Of a stretch of 64,000 nucleotides of DNA, positions 11,801 through 19,498 are shown in pieces. The notes beneath the pieces were generated by a model. It was not told the DNA's origin. It saw only the letters and a program-made list of their open reading frames with translations, and ran no database searches. The number at the start of each line of letters is the position of its first letter. Position 1 is the stretch's first letter. The position numbers were made by a program, and so were the translations under genes. This DNA is from Symbiodinium natans (lineage: Eukaryota; Sar; Dinophyceae; Suessiales; Symbiodiniaceae). The stretch lies in NCBI GenBank assembly GCA_905221605.1, contig CAJNDS010000141.1, positions 1 to 64,000 on the forward strand, given 5' to 3'.

Positions 11801-13700
11801 TGTGGACGACAACGGCGAAAAGGTGAAACTGGAGAGAGGAGTCGTCAAGGAGATTCCTCCCATTGTTGAAGCCACTGAGGTGATTACGCAATACCCTGAT
11901 CTCCATGAGGCGTTTAATACGGTAATATCTCCATTCGCTCTGAAATTGAGAGAGGCGATGACATATGACCCAGTTCAGGCTACTGAAAATCTTGTCGTGC
12001 CGTGGACAGGTGCTTCCATGCGGGAATTGGGAATAGATTCGGATATTGCGAGAGTGGGGGTGACATACCCGAATATGGTATATGAGGAAATGGCAAGGCT
12101 GGTAGCAGAGATCGCGGCATGGGGCAGCGAGGAATACCCGAACGACATTAGAGAAAGGTGCCAGTTCAGAAATAAGGTCAAGACGCAGATGATGGATGCT
12201 GCCAAAATGCATTCCCCGACGTTGTTCGAAGACAAGACGTTCTATGAGGCATTCGCAGGCGCGAGAATACCGTGGGAAGTTGTGAGAACGGAACTTGAGG
12301 CACGCTCAACGTATCCCATGAGACCGAATGATGAGTATCGAGTTGCATACCTGGCACAGAAATATGGAGTGGAAATCGAAGGAAAGGTTGGGAAAGGGAG
12401 CGATGATCAGCTACGAATATCGGAAATTTATAGCATAAGACCGACGGGTGAGATGAGACGCCCCAAGGACAAGGAAATCATATCACGGCTCGCCGGAGGA
12501 CCGGCTGAAGGGAAGCTGTGGATGAAGGTAGCTCCTGGTAGCCTACCGGAGACCGCATACATGGTGATGTCGGATGAATTCTGGGCATTTTGTGCAAGAA
12601 GGGGAACAATATACCCTGAGGCGGGACACTTCAATATCGTCCTGGATATTTGGCATAGAGACTCTGGGGAGAACGTGCTCAATGCGTTTGACGTAGCACT
12701 AATACCGCATTGGACGAAGTACAGCGCTGAGCCTACTCCGCTGAAGGACATACCACAGATAGTATACGCCCATGAGAGAACCCCGCAATGGCTGACGGAT
12801 GATCTCAGGCAGGCTGCATATCGGGGGAGAAAGATTGGAATAGCTGTTGACGTGAGAGCATACGCGCTGATGGGAGGCGAGGTCTTCCTCACTAGGCGGG
12901 GAAGACTCACGGTCACCACACCCATAGTGCAGGCGTTCTGGAAAGCGGTGTGGTTTGAAGAGACGTTCACCGCAATATACATGAGGGAGTTTGAAATAGA
13001 CGTTCCACCCAGAGCGGGTGGGGACGCCGAATACGAACCGACCTTGAATAAGATCATGAAGGATGTGGTACGAGTGGGATGGGATAGGGCAACGAGATAC
13101 GAGGAAGTGGTTAATATGTTGAAGCCCGAGTTGACGGCATGCCCATGTTGTTTGGTTAATACGACCAAAGGAGTGACATTCTGTGTAGAATGCGCAAAGC
13201 CAATACCGTCACTTTCCGACTACTACAGGGGGATGATGTTCTCACACGAGACGGGGATGCCAATACAAGGGCGAAAGATGGGATGGAAGGTGCATATGGA
13301 GCGGAAGATCCGGGACTTGCATAAAGATGTCAAGTGGAGGCTGGTAACTGATAGACTGGACATCATGGACAAGAAGGTAGTGGCCGGAATCATAGCGAGC
13401 GCCAATCCTGCTGAGGATTGGTGGCTGGCATTTAGGATAGGAGCCAGTCCGGAGGCAGAGATAATAGTATCACAACCAGGTGTGTACCGGCTTGAGTTGG
13501 AAGACGCCGCAACGCATGCGATGATCCTCGATATCGAACTCGCACGGGCGATTATGGACGTGATGAACTATAGAGATAGAGCAATTGACGAGGCGACGGG
13601 AGGGGATGTCACGTCATTCAAGGTGATGTACTCCCACCCTATCATGACGTCGATCGCAGCGGCGAGAATGAGATTCATAAAATACCGGCAGGGTGTCTGA
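8550..13700 (+). CDS. 1716-aa protein of LTR element: coiled coil, KptA/Tpt1-like segment, zinc ribbon
   Basis: An uninterrupted 5.1-kb frame with an ATG start. Regions: residues 1-390, helical N-terminal part of unknown fold, possibly capsid-like by position. About 400-830, long charged coiled coil (Glu/Lys/Arg-rich, with a run of six Asp near 740). About 830-950, low-complexity Ala/Thr/Gly/Arg linker. About 960-1350, an unrecognised globular region. About 1400-1460, GIAVDVRAYALMGGEVFL then RRGRLTVTTP, which resembles the C-terminal half of RNA 2'-phosphotransferases (pattern hhhhD..A...G..F..s..G.hLt...P). 1531-1548, CPCC and CVEC, a CxxC-x10-CxxC zinc ribbon. There is no RT, protease, RNase H or integrase motif. 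The length and intactness in an element with ~99% identical LTRs argue for recent function. The KptA assignment is tentative: the N-terminal half and the His/Arg residues of that family were not located with confidence. Confidence 0.75.
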   Translation: MEIFEWEAINDAVEAGQSWAIHAAGNTSVQHTAWVQWERLKGQIPGVHQYDPRIYLSNMQRGMVLGRMAEMSRTGDRRNPNQDPTDHRSARTVFFPNIDLVRAFAASSLRIALVDQATCDIASGMATGWKPEIVEQHKAISLLHTVVAFLTSAAAFANQLGIIHPQQGMALAILIKLKDYWGALLEAVTWYNLGTISFEAVECDPGLKDPMLPGEHPELLASTVSEIMRSMTAGLILTGQPENMRGLDLREKRENIQMPEGYGGVDGMLDMGPSTLRHRGDQDKYATVTIKRAEHDGEGIILELGQVPASPMISHRVATPGVYGTSRTPADRDMPHMGPPDGSRVSFGRHFKRVNPGFARRRMVGIVREVTDEFVQVVKATASRLYMATVGKTEASESIGLDEEVKKYYKADELKDLVAWKGKYQDLELDELEATTDGSKASELVGKLIRRIAMMAGEVERYKWATDRLKTQLMEEEKANKEGKTSDATMADASTSREDIIKDRDEWREKATVARENVERLKIISQENWEKYETAQQKVIDLCQRNEQMSEQIEKMRKDAASELKSDALARAEMQAANNQEIRELKTKIAELEANNSTLRENGAWLKDQLNEKEKGTESSVVEELKAEKKEQEDRVERFKKEWHIAVMAKEKTLEDLKAIEAAYQIEIADMKSNYAKAINTRDLEGKQREELLELKNREVERLTADMEKLSVEATDNERKLRRNLKQAQEKIKKLAEIGDDDDDDSRNEAIKASREAEEKAIAEADALEDENTGLKREMEKLRAKIIELEKMRQEYEEGRKTIGDMRDKLTAAEQKILELESAERVAQAKSTTEGAKAVAKAAPATYAEKVSQDNKQTSSDTQDGPAAAARSGATGTADHTGTPGRPSSAPAGGTGNQENNDQETRGRTAQRGGPREDEEKTRSPPVKKATEEEISRVGAVEQYAKGKDNRPSDITVGGEPRLRTTEFQKNLEPKRVMEYMGFSGRPLEGLAASHMRPNERNNIASSEEAQQRVMDESFKFIRGSRNEIFEATPLIMVERNARIVMKQNTAGMAAANRQILLRGYTASSEDVGPGRWGDFVDFTVDDNGEKVKLERGVVKEIPPIVEATEVITQYPDLHEAFNTVISPFALKLREAMTYDPVQATENLVVPWTGASMRELGIDSDIARVGVTYPNMVYEEMARLVAEIAAWGSEEYPNDIRERCQFRNKVKTQMMDAAKMHSPTLFEDKTFYEAFAGARIPWEVVRTELEARSTYPMRPNDEYRVAYLAQKYGVEIEGKVGKGSDDQLRISEIYSIRPTGEMRRPKDKEIISRLAGGPAEGKLWMKVAPGSLPETAYMVMSDEFWAFCARRGTIYPEAGHFNIVLDIWHRDSGENVLNAFDVALIPHWTKYSAEPTPLKDIPQIVYAHERTPQWLTDDLRQAAYRGRKIGIAVDVRAYALMGGEVFLTRRGRLTVTTPIVQAFWKAVWFEETFTAIYMREFEIDVPPRAGGDAEYEPTLNKIMKDVVRVGWDRATRYEEVVNMLKPELTACPCCLVNTTKGVTFCVECAKPIPSLSDYYRGMMFSHETGMPIQGRKMGWKVHMERKIRDLHKDVKWRLVTDRLDIMDKKVVAGIIASANPAEDWWLAFRIGASPEAEIIVSQPGVYRLELEDAATHAMILDIELARAIMDVMNYRDRAIDEATGGDVTSFKVMYSHPIMTSIAAARMRFIKYRQGV

Positions 13701-13723
13701 GAAGGATAGGCCACCACCTCAGC

Positions 13724-14014
13724 TTGCAGGTACTAGCGAGCGTGAGTGGAGGGTTGAATAATGAACCGTGGAAGAAATATCCAGGTGCCGAGGCAGTGAA
13801 GAAGTTTCTCCTAGAACAGATTCAGGGAACCCTTGAGATCCAAAAGGAAGTGCAACAGCAGATGAAGGATCCCGAAGATGAATACCGGAGGAAGTTCTTC
13901 AGGCCGAGATACAAGGACAGGACTTCTCTGCCTGTGCAGCCTGACATACAGGATTGCAGGAACACGATCGCAGCGATCAAGAATACGCCAGGTATGAGGA
14001 TGAGTTTTAATTGA
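13724..14014 (+). CDS. 3' ORF of LTR element, first part, ends at single in-frame TGA
   Basis: An open frame in another frame than the 1716-codon ORF, starting only 24 nt after its stop. The frame is also open across that stop. The 96 residues are basic and helical (e.g. KFLLEQIQGTLEIQKEVQQQ; EYRRKFFRPRYKDR), with no recognised domain. The frame continues past the TGA at 14012-14014 into 14039-14797, so both may form one product by readthrough, or one mutation may have split it. The nominal start is TTG, so the true start is unknown. Confidence 0.45.
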   Translation: MQVLASVSGGLNNEPWKKYPGAEAVKKFLLEQIQGTLEIQKEVQQQMKDPEDEYRRKFFRPRYKDRTSLPVQPDIQDCRNTIAAIKNTPGMRMSFN

Positions 14015-14038
14015 CCAAATGAGATCGCGGTCGGACAT

Positions 14039-14797
14039 TTGGCAAGCAGGGCAAGAAGGCAAGGGGTCGCAAAGATACATCCTGATAGCGTGGCGAAGGT
14101 ACCTATGGGCGGGATGACCCTGGGGTGGTCAGCCGAAGGACCAAGCGGAACGAAGCGTGTGGCGCCGAATATGAGATGGGCGAACGACAATGCCGGGTAC
14201 GAATATCCAGTCACAGGCATGAATACCATTGGAGAAGATCCAAGTGATATGCTTGTCAGGCACAAGATTCATGTCTCCAGGAGCTCCAGCAGAGATGGAA
14301 GAGAATCATTGGACGAGGAGGGAATCCTGTGGGTCAAGAAAGAAGAGGAAGAGGAGAAGGTGCATGTGTTCGATAATACCGTTGACATGGAAGAAATAAG
14401 GGACAATGCTGAGGCATCAGATGCACACGAGGATACCCCCAGGGCGCGAGCAAGAGCCTCTGAAGAAGAAATGGATAAGGCGAGTGAATCCGGAGTCAGT
14501 GAGGGAAAGAGTGGCAGACCGAGGCCAAGGCAAGGGAGGGATATGCCGAGGGTGCCCTCCGCATTTGTGAAAAGTGACGAGGCCAAGAGTCCATATATCC
14601 ACAACTTGCTGAAGGAGAAAGACGGAGGTGAAACATCGGGAGTGGAAGAGGAAGTCACATATACAGGAAAGGGCGGAGCAGGGTCCAGGCCTACGACGAC
14701 CGCAATAAGGAGAGGCCCTACGGCGCAGAGTGGAGGAAGAGGGCAAGAATGGAAAGTGAAGGGCGAAAAGCCAAAGGACGTGAAGAAAGAATACTGA
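14039..14797 (+). CDS. 3' ORF of LTR element, second part, disordered charged protein
   Basis: The same frame as 13724-14014 after one TGA; the first ATG in this part is 14104. The product has a Gly/Arg/Lys-rich start, an acidic centre (KKEEEEEKVHVF...DMEEIRDNAEASDAHED), and a basic, Gly/Arg/Lys-rich end (SGGRGQEWKVKGEKPKDVKKEY). The basic tail could bind nucleic acid, but no CCHC knuckle is present. Function unknown. Confidence 0.5.
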   Translation: MASRARRQGVAKIHPDSVAKVPMGGMTLGWSAEGPSGTKRVAPNMRWANDNAGYEYPVTGMNTIGEDPSDMLVRHKIHVSRSSSRDGRESLDEEGILWVKKEEEEEKVHVFDNTVDMEEIRDNAEASDAHEDTPRARARASEEEMDKASESGVSEGKSGRPRPRQGRDMPRVPSAFVKSDEAKSPYIHNLLKEKDGGETSGVEEEVTYTGKGGAGSRPTTTAIRRGPTAQSGGRGQEWKVKGEKPKDVKKEY

Positions 14798-14813
14798 AGT
14801 AGAAATAATAACG

Positions 14814-14924
14814 ATGAGTGGAGGCAAGAATAGAGGATTGAAAAAGGGTCTAATACTTGCGTGTTCCCACAAAAAGCTGGGTTCGCTGCGCATGGGAAAG
14901 CCATGGGAAGTGAGAAGCGGCTGA
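14814..14924 (+). CDS. Small basic ORF, 36 residues
   Basis: ATG at 14814 to TGA at 14924, begins 16 nt after the preceding stop. MSGGKNRGLKKGLILACSHK then KLGSLRMGKPWEVRSG. It is basic and Gly-rich and could be a short nucleic-acid binding peptide or chance. There is no other evidence. Confidence 0.25.
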   Translation: MSGGKNRGLKKGLILACSHKKLGSLRMGKPWEVRSG

Positions 14925-15606
14925 TGCGAATAATAATGGACGCGCTCGACTATCTCATGGTGAAGTTCGGACTGAGAAGCGTGTGGAATACTCCAGTGGG
15001 ATGAGGATATGGATAGAGGATGAAGGAGAAATCGCGATGCGAGAGGCAAAAGAGCAGGGGCATGGCTGATCACCAGTAAGGCCCAACGACGTCAGAAAGG
15101 CTTCATCACAAAAGAAGGTGAGGCTTGGCTGATCACCAATAAGTCCTCATGGCCTGGGAAGAATGCTATGGAGAACATCCAAAAGGAAGGGCATGGCTGG
15201 CCACCAGTAAGACCTATGGAAAGAAGCTACTTTGACTTCTACGTGCTCTGAATATAAGTGAACAGCTGAGAGAGACGTACAGGAATAATATTCGGGGAAC
15301 CGTGGATAATATGTTTTCCTGACAAGTTATAATATTTAACGCAAGGCTGGCTGACCTCCAAGCACATGGGGATGATCGCGCCAATGCGTTGAATGGAATG
15401 GTTCGTGGAGGCCGTGTTGCTTCCCGGGACGGTATATCGTGAGATCCCTTAATTGGGGGTGGAGGTGGGTCTGCACGGCTCCGAAGGGGCTGGGACCTCT
15501 TGATATTCGTCCCACGCTGTGTGGTGTTCTGGCTGCAAGCGAACCACGAACTTCGACGTATAATTCAACGCTTTTGATGTTCGCTAGTCGCTCCCATAAC
15601 GGGGGG
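14925..15606 (+). promoter_or_regulatory. 3' noncoding region of LTR element with four copies of a GGCTGATCACCAGTAAG-type motif
   Basis: No ORF continues here. A ~20-nt motif recurs at 15059-15082 (catggctgatcaccagtaag), 15121-15145 (cttggctgatcaccaataag), 15189-15214 (catggctggccaccagtaag) and, more diverged, 15341-15364 (aaggctggctgacctccaag), all in one orientation. Repeated RNA-level structure (packaging, export, dimerisation) or a protein-binding array are possible. The stretch ends with G6 next to the 3' LTR. Confidence 0.55.
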
Positions 15607-16366
15607 TGTTTGGCGCATCATGTATAAGTAACTTTTGTGGTATGACAAGTCTGACTAACAAGCACTTTCAGGTTAGGGCACAAACGTGGCAGAATATGAT
15701 GACTGATGATGTATGTGGAAACGATCATAGTACGCCGTCGACGTGAGCGAGGAGATTGGAATACGTGATGAGTCGAGATGAGGAACGATTGGAATACCCG
15801 ATGACGGTGAAGATGTCGAATGGCTTTAATACCTTTTGCTTTGCCAAGTGCCATGTGCTGGTCAGACATGTATAGCGTCTTGTATTGAGTTCCAGTTGCG
15901 AAGTGCGCAGTAACCGCAGCGCGCTTTGCTCAAAAGAGCTCTTTTGAGCGACGAAGTAGAAAAAGATCTTTTGTTCCCCCTTTGTACAGGCCCCTATCCT
16001 TGCGCTGTGCCCTTCTAATGCTGGAAAGCCATAAGGGAAACCTAGGCGCCAGAGGAGGAAGAGATAGCGAGCATAAGGTGGAAGCTGGTAGACACCATAA
16101 GGGAAACCTAGGTGATATCGGCCAATACGCTTGTGCACCCCTCAGGTCTTGCAAGCCTGAGTATCCTCTTGTACTCGCGATACAAGGGTGGCTCACTGTT
16201 GGGAAAGGATTGGCCCCTGGACCCGACCCGTTGATAGGGATACTATCACCTGGACTACAACTTCAACACCTACACCTGTTTATAGCGATTCTCCTTCCAG
16301 CCCTGAGCTAATACCTGTTGGCGCGGGCAACCTTTCTTGAATAGTTTGTCTATTCCACCACCTCTT
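15607..16366 (+). repeat. 3' long terminal repeat
   Basis: About 760 bp, matches 5967-6730 with about six substitutions and a 4-bp deletion. It is preceded by GGGGGG (polypurine-like). It starts TGTTTGG and ends CCACCTCTT; TGCA-type termini are not evident at the right end unless it includes the following GCA. Confidence 0.9.
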
Positions 16367-16378
16367 GCATCCCCTAAA

Positions 16379-16480
16379 TGGGTAGTTCTCTAAATTAGGG
16401 TCCCTTTTTGAGATCCCTTTTAAAGGGTGCCGCCTTCTAATGGGTACCCAAAGAGGGACCCCAATTTAGGAAGCTACCCA
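16379..16480. mobile_element. Palindromic MITE-like element, family H
   Basis: A left arm TGGGTAGTTCTCTAAATTAG and a right arm CCAATTTAGGAAGCTACCCA are inverted copies, with AGGGTCCCTTTTTG against CAAAGAGGGACCCC further in. It starts 13 bp after the 3' LTR, so the LTR element inserted at or beside this element. No coding capacity. Confidence 0.65.
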
Positions 16481-16548
16481 AATTGCTAAGTCTGAAGACC
16501 TCCCATCCCCCAAAGCCCCTCAACCCCTCAACCCTCAACCCTCAACCC

Positions 16549-16616
16549 TAAACCCTAAACCCTAAACCCTAAACCCTAAACCCTAAACTCTAAACTCTAA
16601 ACTCTAAACCCTAAAC
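16549..16616. repeat. CCCTAAA array
   Basis: About nine units including three CTCTAAA variants, flanked by degenerate CAACCCT and CAAGCCC units. Confidence 0.9.
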
Positions 16617-16619
16617 GCA

Positions 16620-17235
16620 AAGCCCTAAGCCTTCAAGTCCCAAACCCTCAACCCCTGAGCCCCCGAAAATCCTTAAACCTCCAAGCCCTTGAACCCTTAA
16701 ACCCCTCTAAACCCTTCAAGCCTTCAAACAAACCTTGACCCCAGGGTTTAGGGTTTAGAGTTTCTGCAGAAAGCCCGAAGGGGTGCCCTCTGGAGACCGT
16801 GCAGCTGTCGGACGTTCGGCCGTTCATGGATTTCTAATGTTTCAGGGCTTAGGGTTTTAGGGTTCTAGGGTTTTAGGGTTTTGCGTTTTTGTGTTTAGGT
16901 TTTTGGGGCTTAGCCTTAGCTGTTTTGAAAGCTGGCGTTTGTGCGTCCGTGTGCCGAGACTACCGGAACTGCACGGTGAAGGCACGGCAGTGCATGTGGC
17001 ATGGAGCTGGGGGTGGGGGGGTTGCTTAGAAGTCCTACCTTGCTGAGATCTGTTTAGGATCCGAAACCCTAAACCCTAAACCCTATACCCTAAACCCTAA
17101 ACCCTAAACTGTAAGAGTTTCAGGGTGCTCTTCTTGTTGAGCGATGAGGACGCCCAGAACTGCCCCTGCATTGGGTGCCTTAAGGGTAAGGGATGTTTAC
17201 AGGCTCCTCTGATCGGGTTGTTATAGGGTTCTTTA
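16620..17235 (+). other. Intron/intergenic mosaic with weak exon candidates
   Basis: Two short GC-rich islands lie between telomere-like stretches. 16775-16830 (after ctgcag) is open in all + frames. 16940-17015 reads VCRDYRNCTVKARQCMWHG in one frame. A third at 17118-17180 reads FLLSDEDAQNCPCIGC. They resemble exons by composition and position but no family is recognised. They could be upstream exons of the kinase gene. Confidence 0.3.
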
Positions 17236-17302
17236 GGGTCTGGGGTTTAGGGTTTAGGGTTTAGGGTTTAGGGTTTAGGGTTTAGGGTTTAGGGTTTAGG
17301 GT
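17236..17302. repeat. TTTAGGG array
   Basis: About nine near-perfect units. Confidence 0.95.
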
Positions 17303-17588
17303 TCTAAGATTCTAGGGCTCTTAAGGGGGTGTTCAAGGGGGGCTCCAAGGGGGTTCTGCAACCCAAGGTTCCCTGATACTCCCCACTACTCCCTAAGGCT
17401 CCCTAAGCTTCCTGAAGGTTCCCTAGGTACCTACCCCCCGATAACCCCCCCGTCGGGTTTTTCCTTTTTGATCCCCCAACCCACGGAGTGTTGTAGGCTA
17501 AGCCCCAAACCCTAAACCCCAGAAGCCCTATATGGGCAGGTCTCTAGATTGGGTGGAGCCTTCAGGTAGGGCACCTCACTCCCAAATA

Positions 17589-17690
17589 CTTGGTAGCTGA
17601 GTGAGCACACTTTACACTTTTTGAGATACAATAGTCCCCTATAGAACTGAAAGTGTACACTTTTTTGGGGCTTATGAACTCAGCAACTAA
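17589..17690. mobile_element. Palindromic MITE-like element, family I, copy 1
   Basis: The left terminus CTTGGTAGCTGAGT pairs with the right terminus ACTCAGCAACTAAG. Further in, CTTTACACTTTTTGAG pairs imperfectly with GAAAGTGTACACTTTTT. A related copy is at about 48182-48284. Confidence 0.55.
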
Positions 17691-17704
17691 GAGGAAGAAT
17701 CAGT

Positions 17705-17820
17705 AAACCCTAAACCCTAAACCCTAAACCCTAAACCCTACACCCTAAACCCTAAACCCTAAACCTTAAAACCCTAAACCTAAAACCCTAAACCCTAAAC
17801 CCTAGACCCTAGACCCTAGA
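17705..17820. repeat. CCCTAAA array with CCCTAGA variants at its end
   Basis: About 15 units; the last three are CCCTAGA, a locally repeated variant. Confidence 0.9.
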
Positions 17821-17935
17821 CTAGGCTTGTGGCCTTGTGCAGGGCTCGCGCGCAACGTTTGGGTTTGGGTGGGGTGTGGGCTTCGAGGTTCTGGGCAGAT
17901 GGAGCGAGAGACAGAGGTGGAGCGACCCTCCAGAT

Positions 17936-18025
17936 AGGGTTTAGGGTTTAGGGTTTAGGGTTTAGGGTTTAGGGTTTAGGGTTTAGGGTTTAGGGTTTAG
18001 GGTTTAGGGTTTAGGGTTTAGGGTC
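17936..18025. repeat. TTTAGGG array
   Basis: About 12 perfect units. Confidence 0.95.
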
Positions 18026-18038
18026 TATTTAGGGTTCG

Positions 18039-18041
<3 letters not shown>

Positions 18042-18078
<37 letters not shown>

Positions 18079-18090
18079 AAGAGAGAGAGG
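18042..18090. repeat. GA microsatellite
   Basis: (GA)n with two AAAG interruptions near its end, directly after the TTTAGGG array. Confidence 0.9.
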
Positions 18091-18162
18091 AGGCAAAACA
18101 AAGAATCGAAATAATCCGCCCTTTCACTCATTCAAGGCGTAGAGTCCCCGTCCCAGGAATTT

Positions 18163-18271
18163 GGGTTTAGGGTTTAGGGTTTAGGGTTTAGGGTTTAGGG
18201 TTTAGGGTTTAGGGTTTAGGGTTTAGGGTTTAGGGTTTAGGGTTTAGGGTTTGGGGTTTAGGGTTTAGGGT
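18163..18271. repeat. TTTAGGG array
   Basis: About 15 units with one TTTGGGG variant. Confidence 0.95.
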
Positions 18272-18733
18272 GCAGTACCTTAAGAGAGAAAAAAAGCAGA
18301 CCGACAGACAGACACCCAAACCCGCACATTTCCTAACCGCGAGCCCCGTAACCCCAGAAACCCCAAAGCCCTAAACCCCCGGCCCCCCCCCCCTCCCCAC
18401 CCCCCAAAACCCGAAACCCTTCAACCTTCAAGCCCCAAAAGCCCTAATTCATAAAGCCCTAACACTGCAGACCCTCAAACCCGATAAACCCCTAACTCCT
18501 CAAACCCTAAACCTCCAAACCCCTAAAGCTCCAAACCCCTAAGCCCTAAACCCCTCAAACCCTCAAACCCAAAACCATAAACCCTAAGTCCTGCACCCTA
18601 AGCCCTAAGCCCCAAACCCTAAACCCGAAACCTGCCCTGAACCCTGAACTCTAAACTCTAAGCCCCCTTAGGTTTTAGGGTTTAGGACTCCAACCCTAAA
18701 CCCTAAACCCTAAACCTTAAACCCCAATTCCAG

Positions 18734-18787
18734 CTCCTGGACTTCGACGTGGCCACCGAGATCCCTCGCGGGGGACGCCTCACCGAG
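18734..18787 (+). CDS. Protein kinase gene, exon with DFG-region (DFD variant)
   Basis: Between a CAG acceptor and a GT donor, 18 codons: LLDFDVATEIPRGGRLTE. This is kinase subdomain VII and the start of the activation segment (family pattern lhDFG.A......lte). The Mg-binding motif is DFD instead of DFG. The + phase joins directly to the next exon (19466) as ...RLTE/VIGTVENMAPE. A CCCTAAA stretch lies just upstream (18695-18720) and a TTTAGGG array just downstream. It belongs to a Ser/Thr kinase, probably CAMK/CDPK-like judging from the 21770 exon. N-lobe exons were not identified. Confidence 0.7.
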
Positions 18788-18805
18788 GTAGCGCCATGGC
18801 TGGGG

Positions 18806-18890
18806 GTTAGGGTTTAGGGTTTAGGGTTTAGGGTTTAGGGTTTCGGGTTTAGGGTTTAGGGTTTAGGGTTTAGGGTTTGGGGCTTAGCGT
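18806..18890. repeat. TTTAGGG array in kinase intron
   Basis: About nine units with TTTCGGG and TTTGGGG variants, beginning 18 nt after the donor of the 18734-18787 exon. Confidence 0.9.
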
Positions 18891-19192
18891 TTAGGGTTTA
18901 ACTAGGTTTTAGGGTTTAGGGTTTAGGTTTAGGGCTTAGGGCTTAGGGTGACTGGGACGCGCATGCTTTGCAGGGCGCTTTGCGTGTCTCAAGAGTTCTT
19001 AAACCCTTTCAGGGCTTCAGGGGGTTTGGGCTGAGGCCGCGAAGTTTAGGCCTGACGTACACCCAGCTCAGTTCCGACCCAAAGCCTGTACCCTAATTAC
19101 GGGTTTAGGGTTTCGGGTTTCGGGTTTAGGGTTATATGTCCAACCATCCTAGTCTTACGACCCCTTATCCTAAACTCCCAGCTTGAACCATA

Positions 19193-19327
19193 CTTGGATG
19201 TTCATGGGTACTGCTAACCCCAGTTGCAAGCCTACGTGTATCCCACTTGAGGGACTCGGGGGGGGGGGGGGGGCCTATAATTATAAGTACAGTTCTAGTT
19301 GGGGTTTTAATGCTCTGAACCTCCAAG
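19193..19327. mobile_element. MITE-like element, family A, copy 2
   Basis: Termini CTTGGATGTTCATGGGTACT and CTGAACCTCCAAG. TA lies outside both ends (2-bp duplication). The centre contains a G17 run. It lies in an intron of the kinase gene. Confidence 0.65.
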
Positions 19328-19465
19328 TAATCCCAAACTCCAAGCCCCTAAACCCTGAACCCTAAACCCTAAACCCCAAATTTCCTAAACCTCCAAAACC
19401 CTGAAACACTTCCCCTTCCCCCGTCCCTCCTCCTACGGCATCCCAACTGTCAATGCGCCGCGCAG

Positions 19466-19498
19466 GTCATCGGTACCGTGGAGAACATGGCGCCCGAG
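19466..19498 (+). CDS. Protein kinase gene, APE-motif exon
   Basis: CAG acceptor, 11 codons VIGTVENMAPE, GT donor; phase 0 on both sides. GT..(N)MAPE is the P+1 loop and APE motif of kinase subdomain VIII (normally GT..YMAPE). At 33 bp this is a micro-exon. It continues the frame of the exon at 18734 without adjustment, which supports both. Confidence 0.7.

Larger units (their letters stand above)
5967..16366 (+). mobile_element. Young LTR-bounded element, no recognisable pol enzymes
   Basis: Two near-identical direct repeats flank 8.9 kb of + strand coding sequence. A G6 run (15601-15606) directly precedes the 3' LTR, as a polypurine tract would. ATCCCC occurs just before the 5' LTR (5961-5966) and 2 bp after the 3' LTR (16369-16374), a possible but imperfect target duplication. 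No tRNA-complementary TGG primer site is obvious after the 5' LTR. I found no YxDD reverse-transcriptase motif, aspartic protease DTG/DSG context, RNase H or integrase HHCC/DDE pattern. It therefore looks like a protein-coding but non-autonomous retrotransposon, or a retro-element or virus relative of unknown type. The interior has no TTTAGGG arrays, in sharp contrast to both flanks. Confidence 0.8.

Noticed and set aside
9252-13405. Minus-strand ORFs up to 246 codons across the 1716-codon ORF
   Set aside because: Ser/Leu-rich shadows of the + strand coding sequence, no motif or independent start.
15059-15364. CRISPR-like repeats
   Set aside because: Only four imperfect copies with irregular spacing and no associated genes.
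5967-16366. Reverse transcriptase, integrase or CCHC gag in the LTR element
   Set aside because: Searched by eye for YxDD, HHCC, DDE spacing and CX2CX4HX4C in the long ORFs; not found. Only a CxxC-x10-CxxC ribbon is present.
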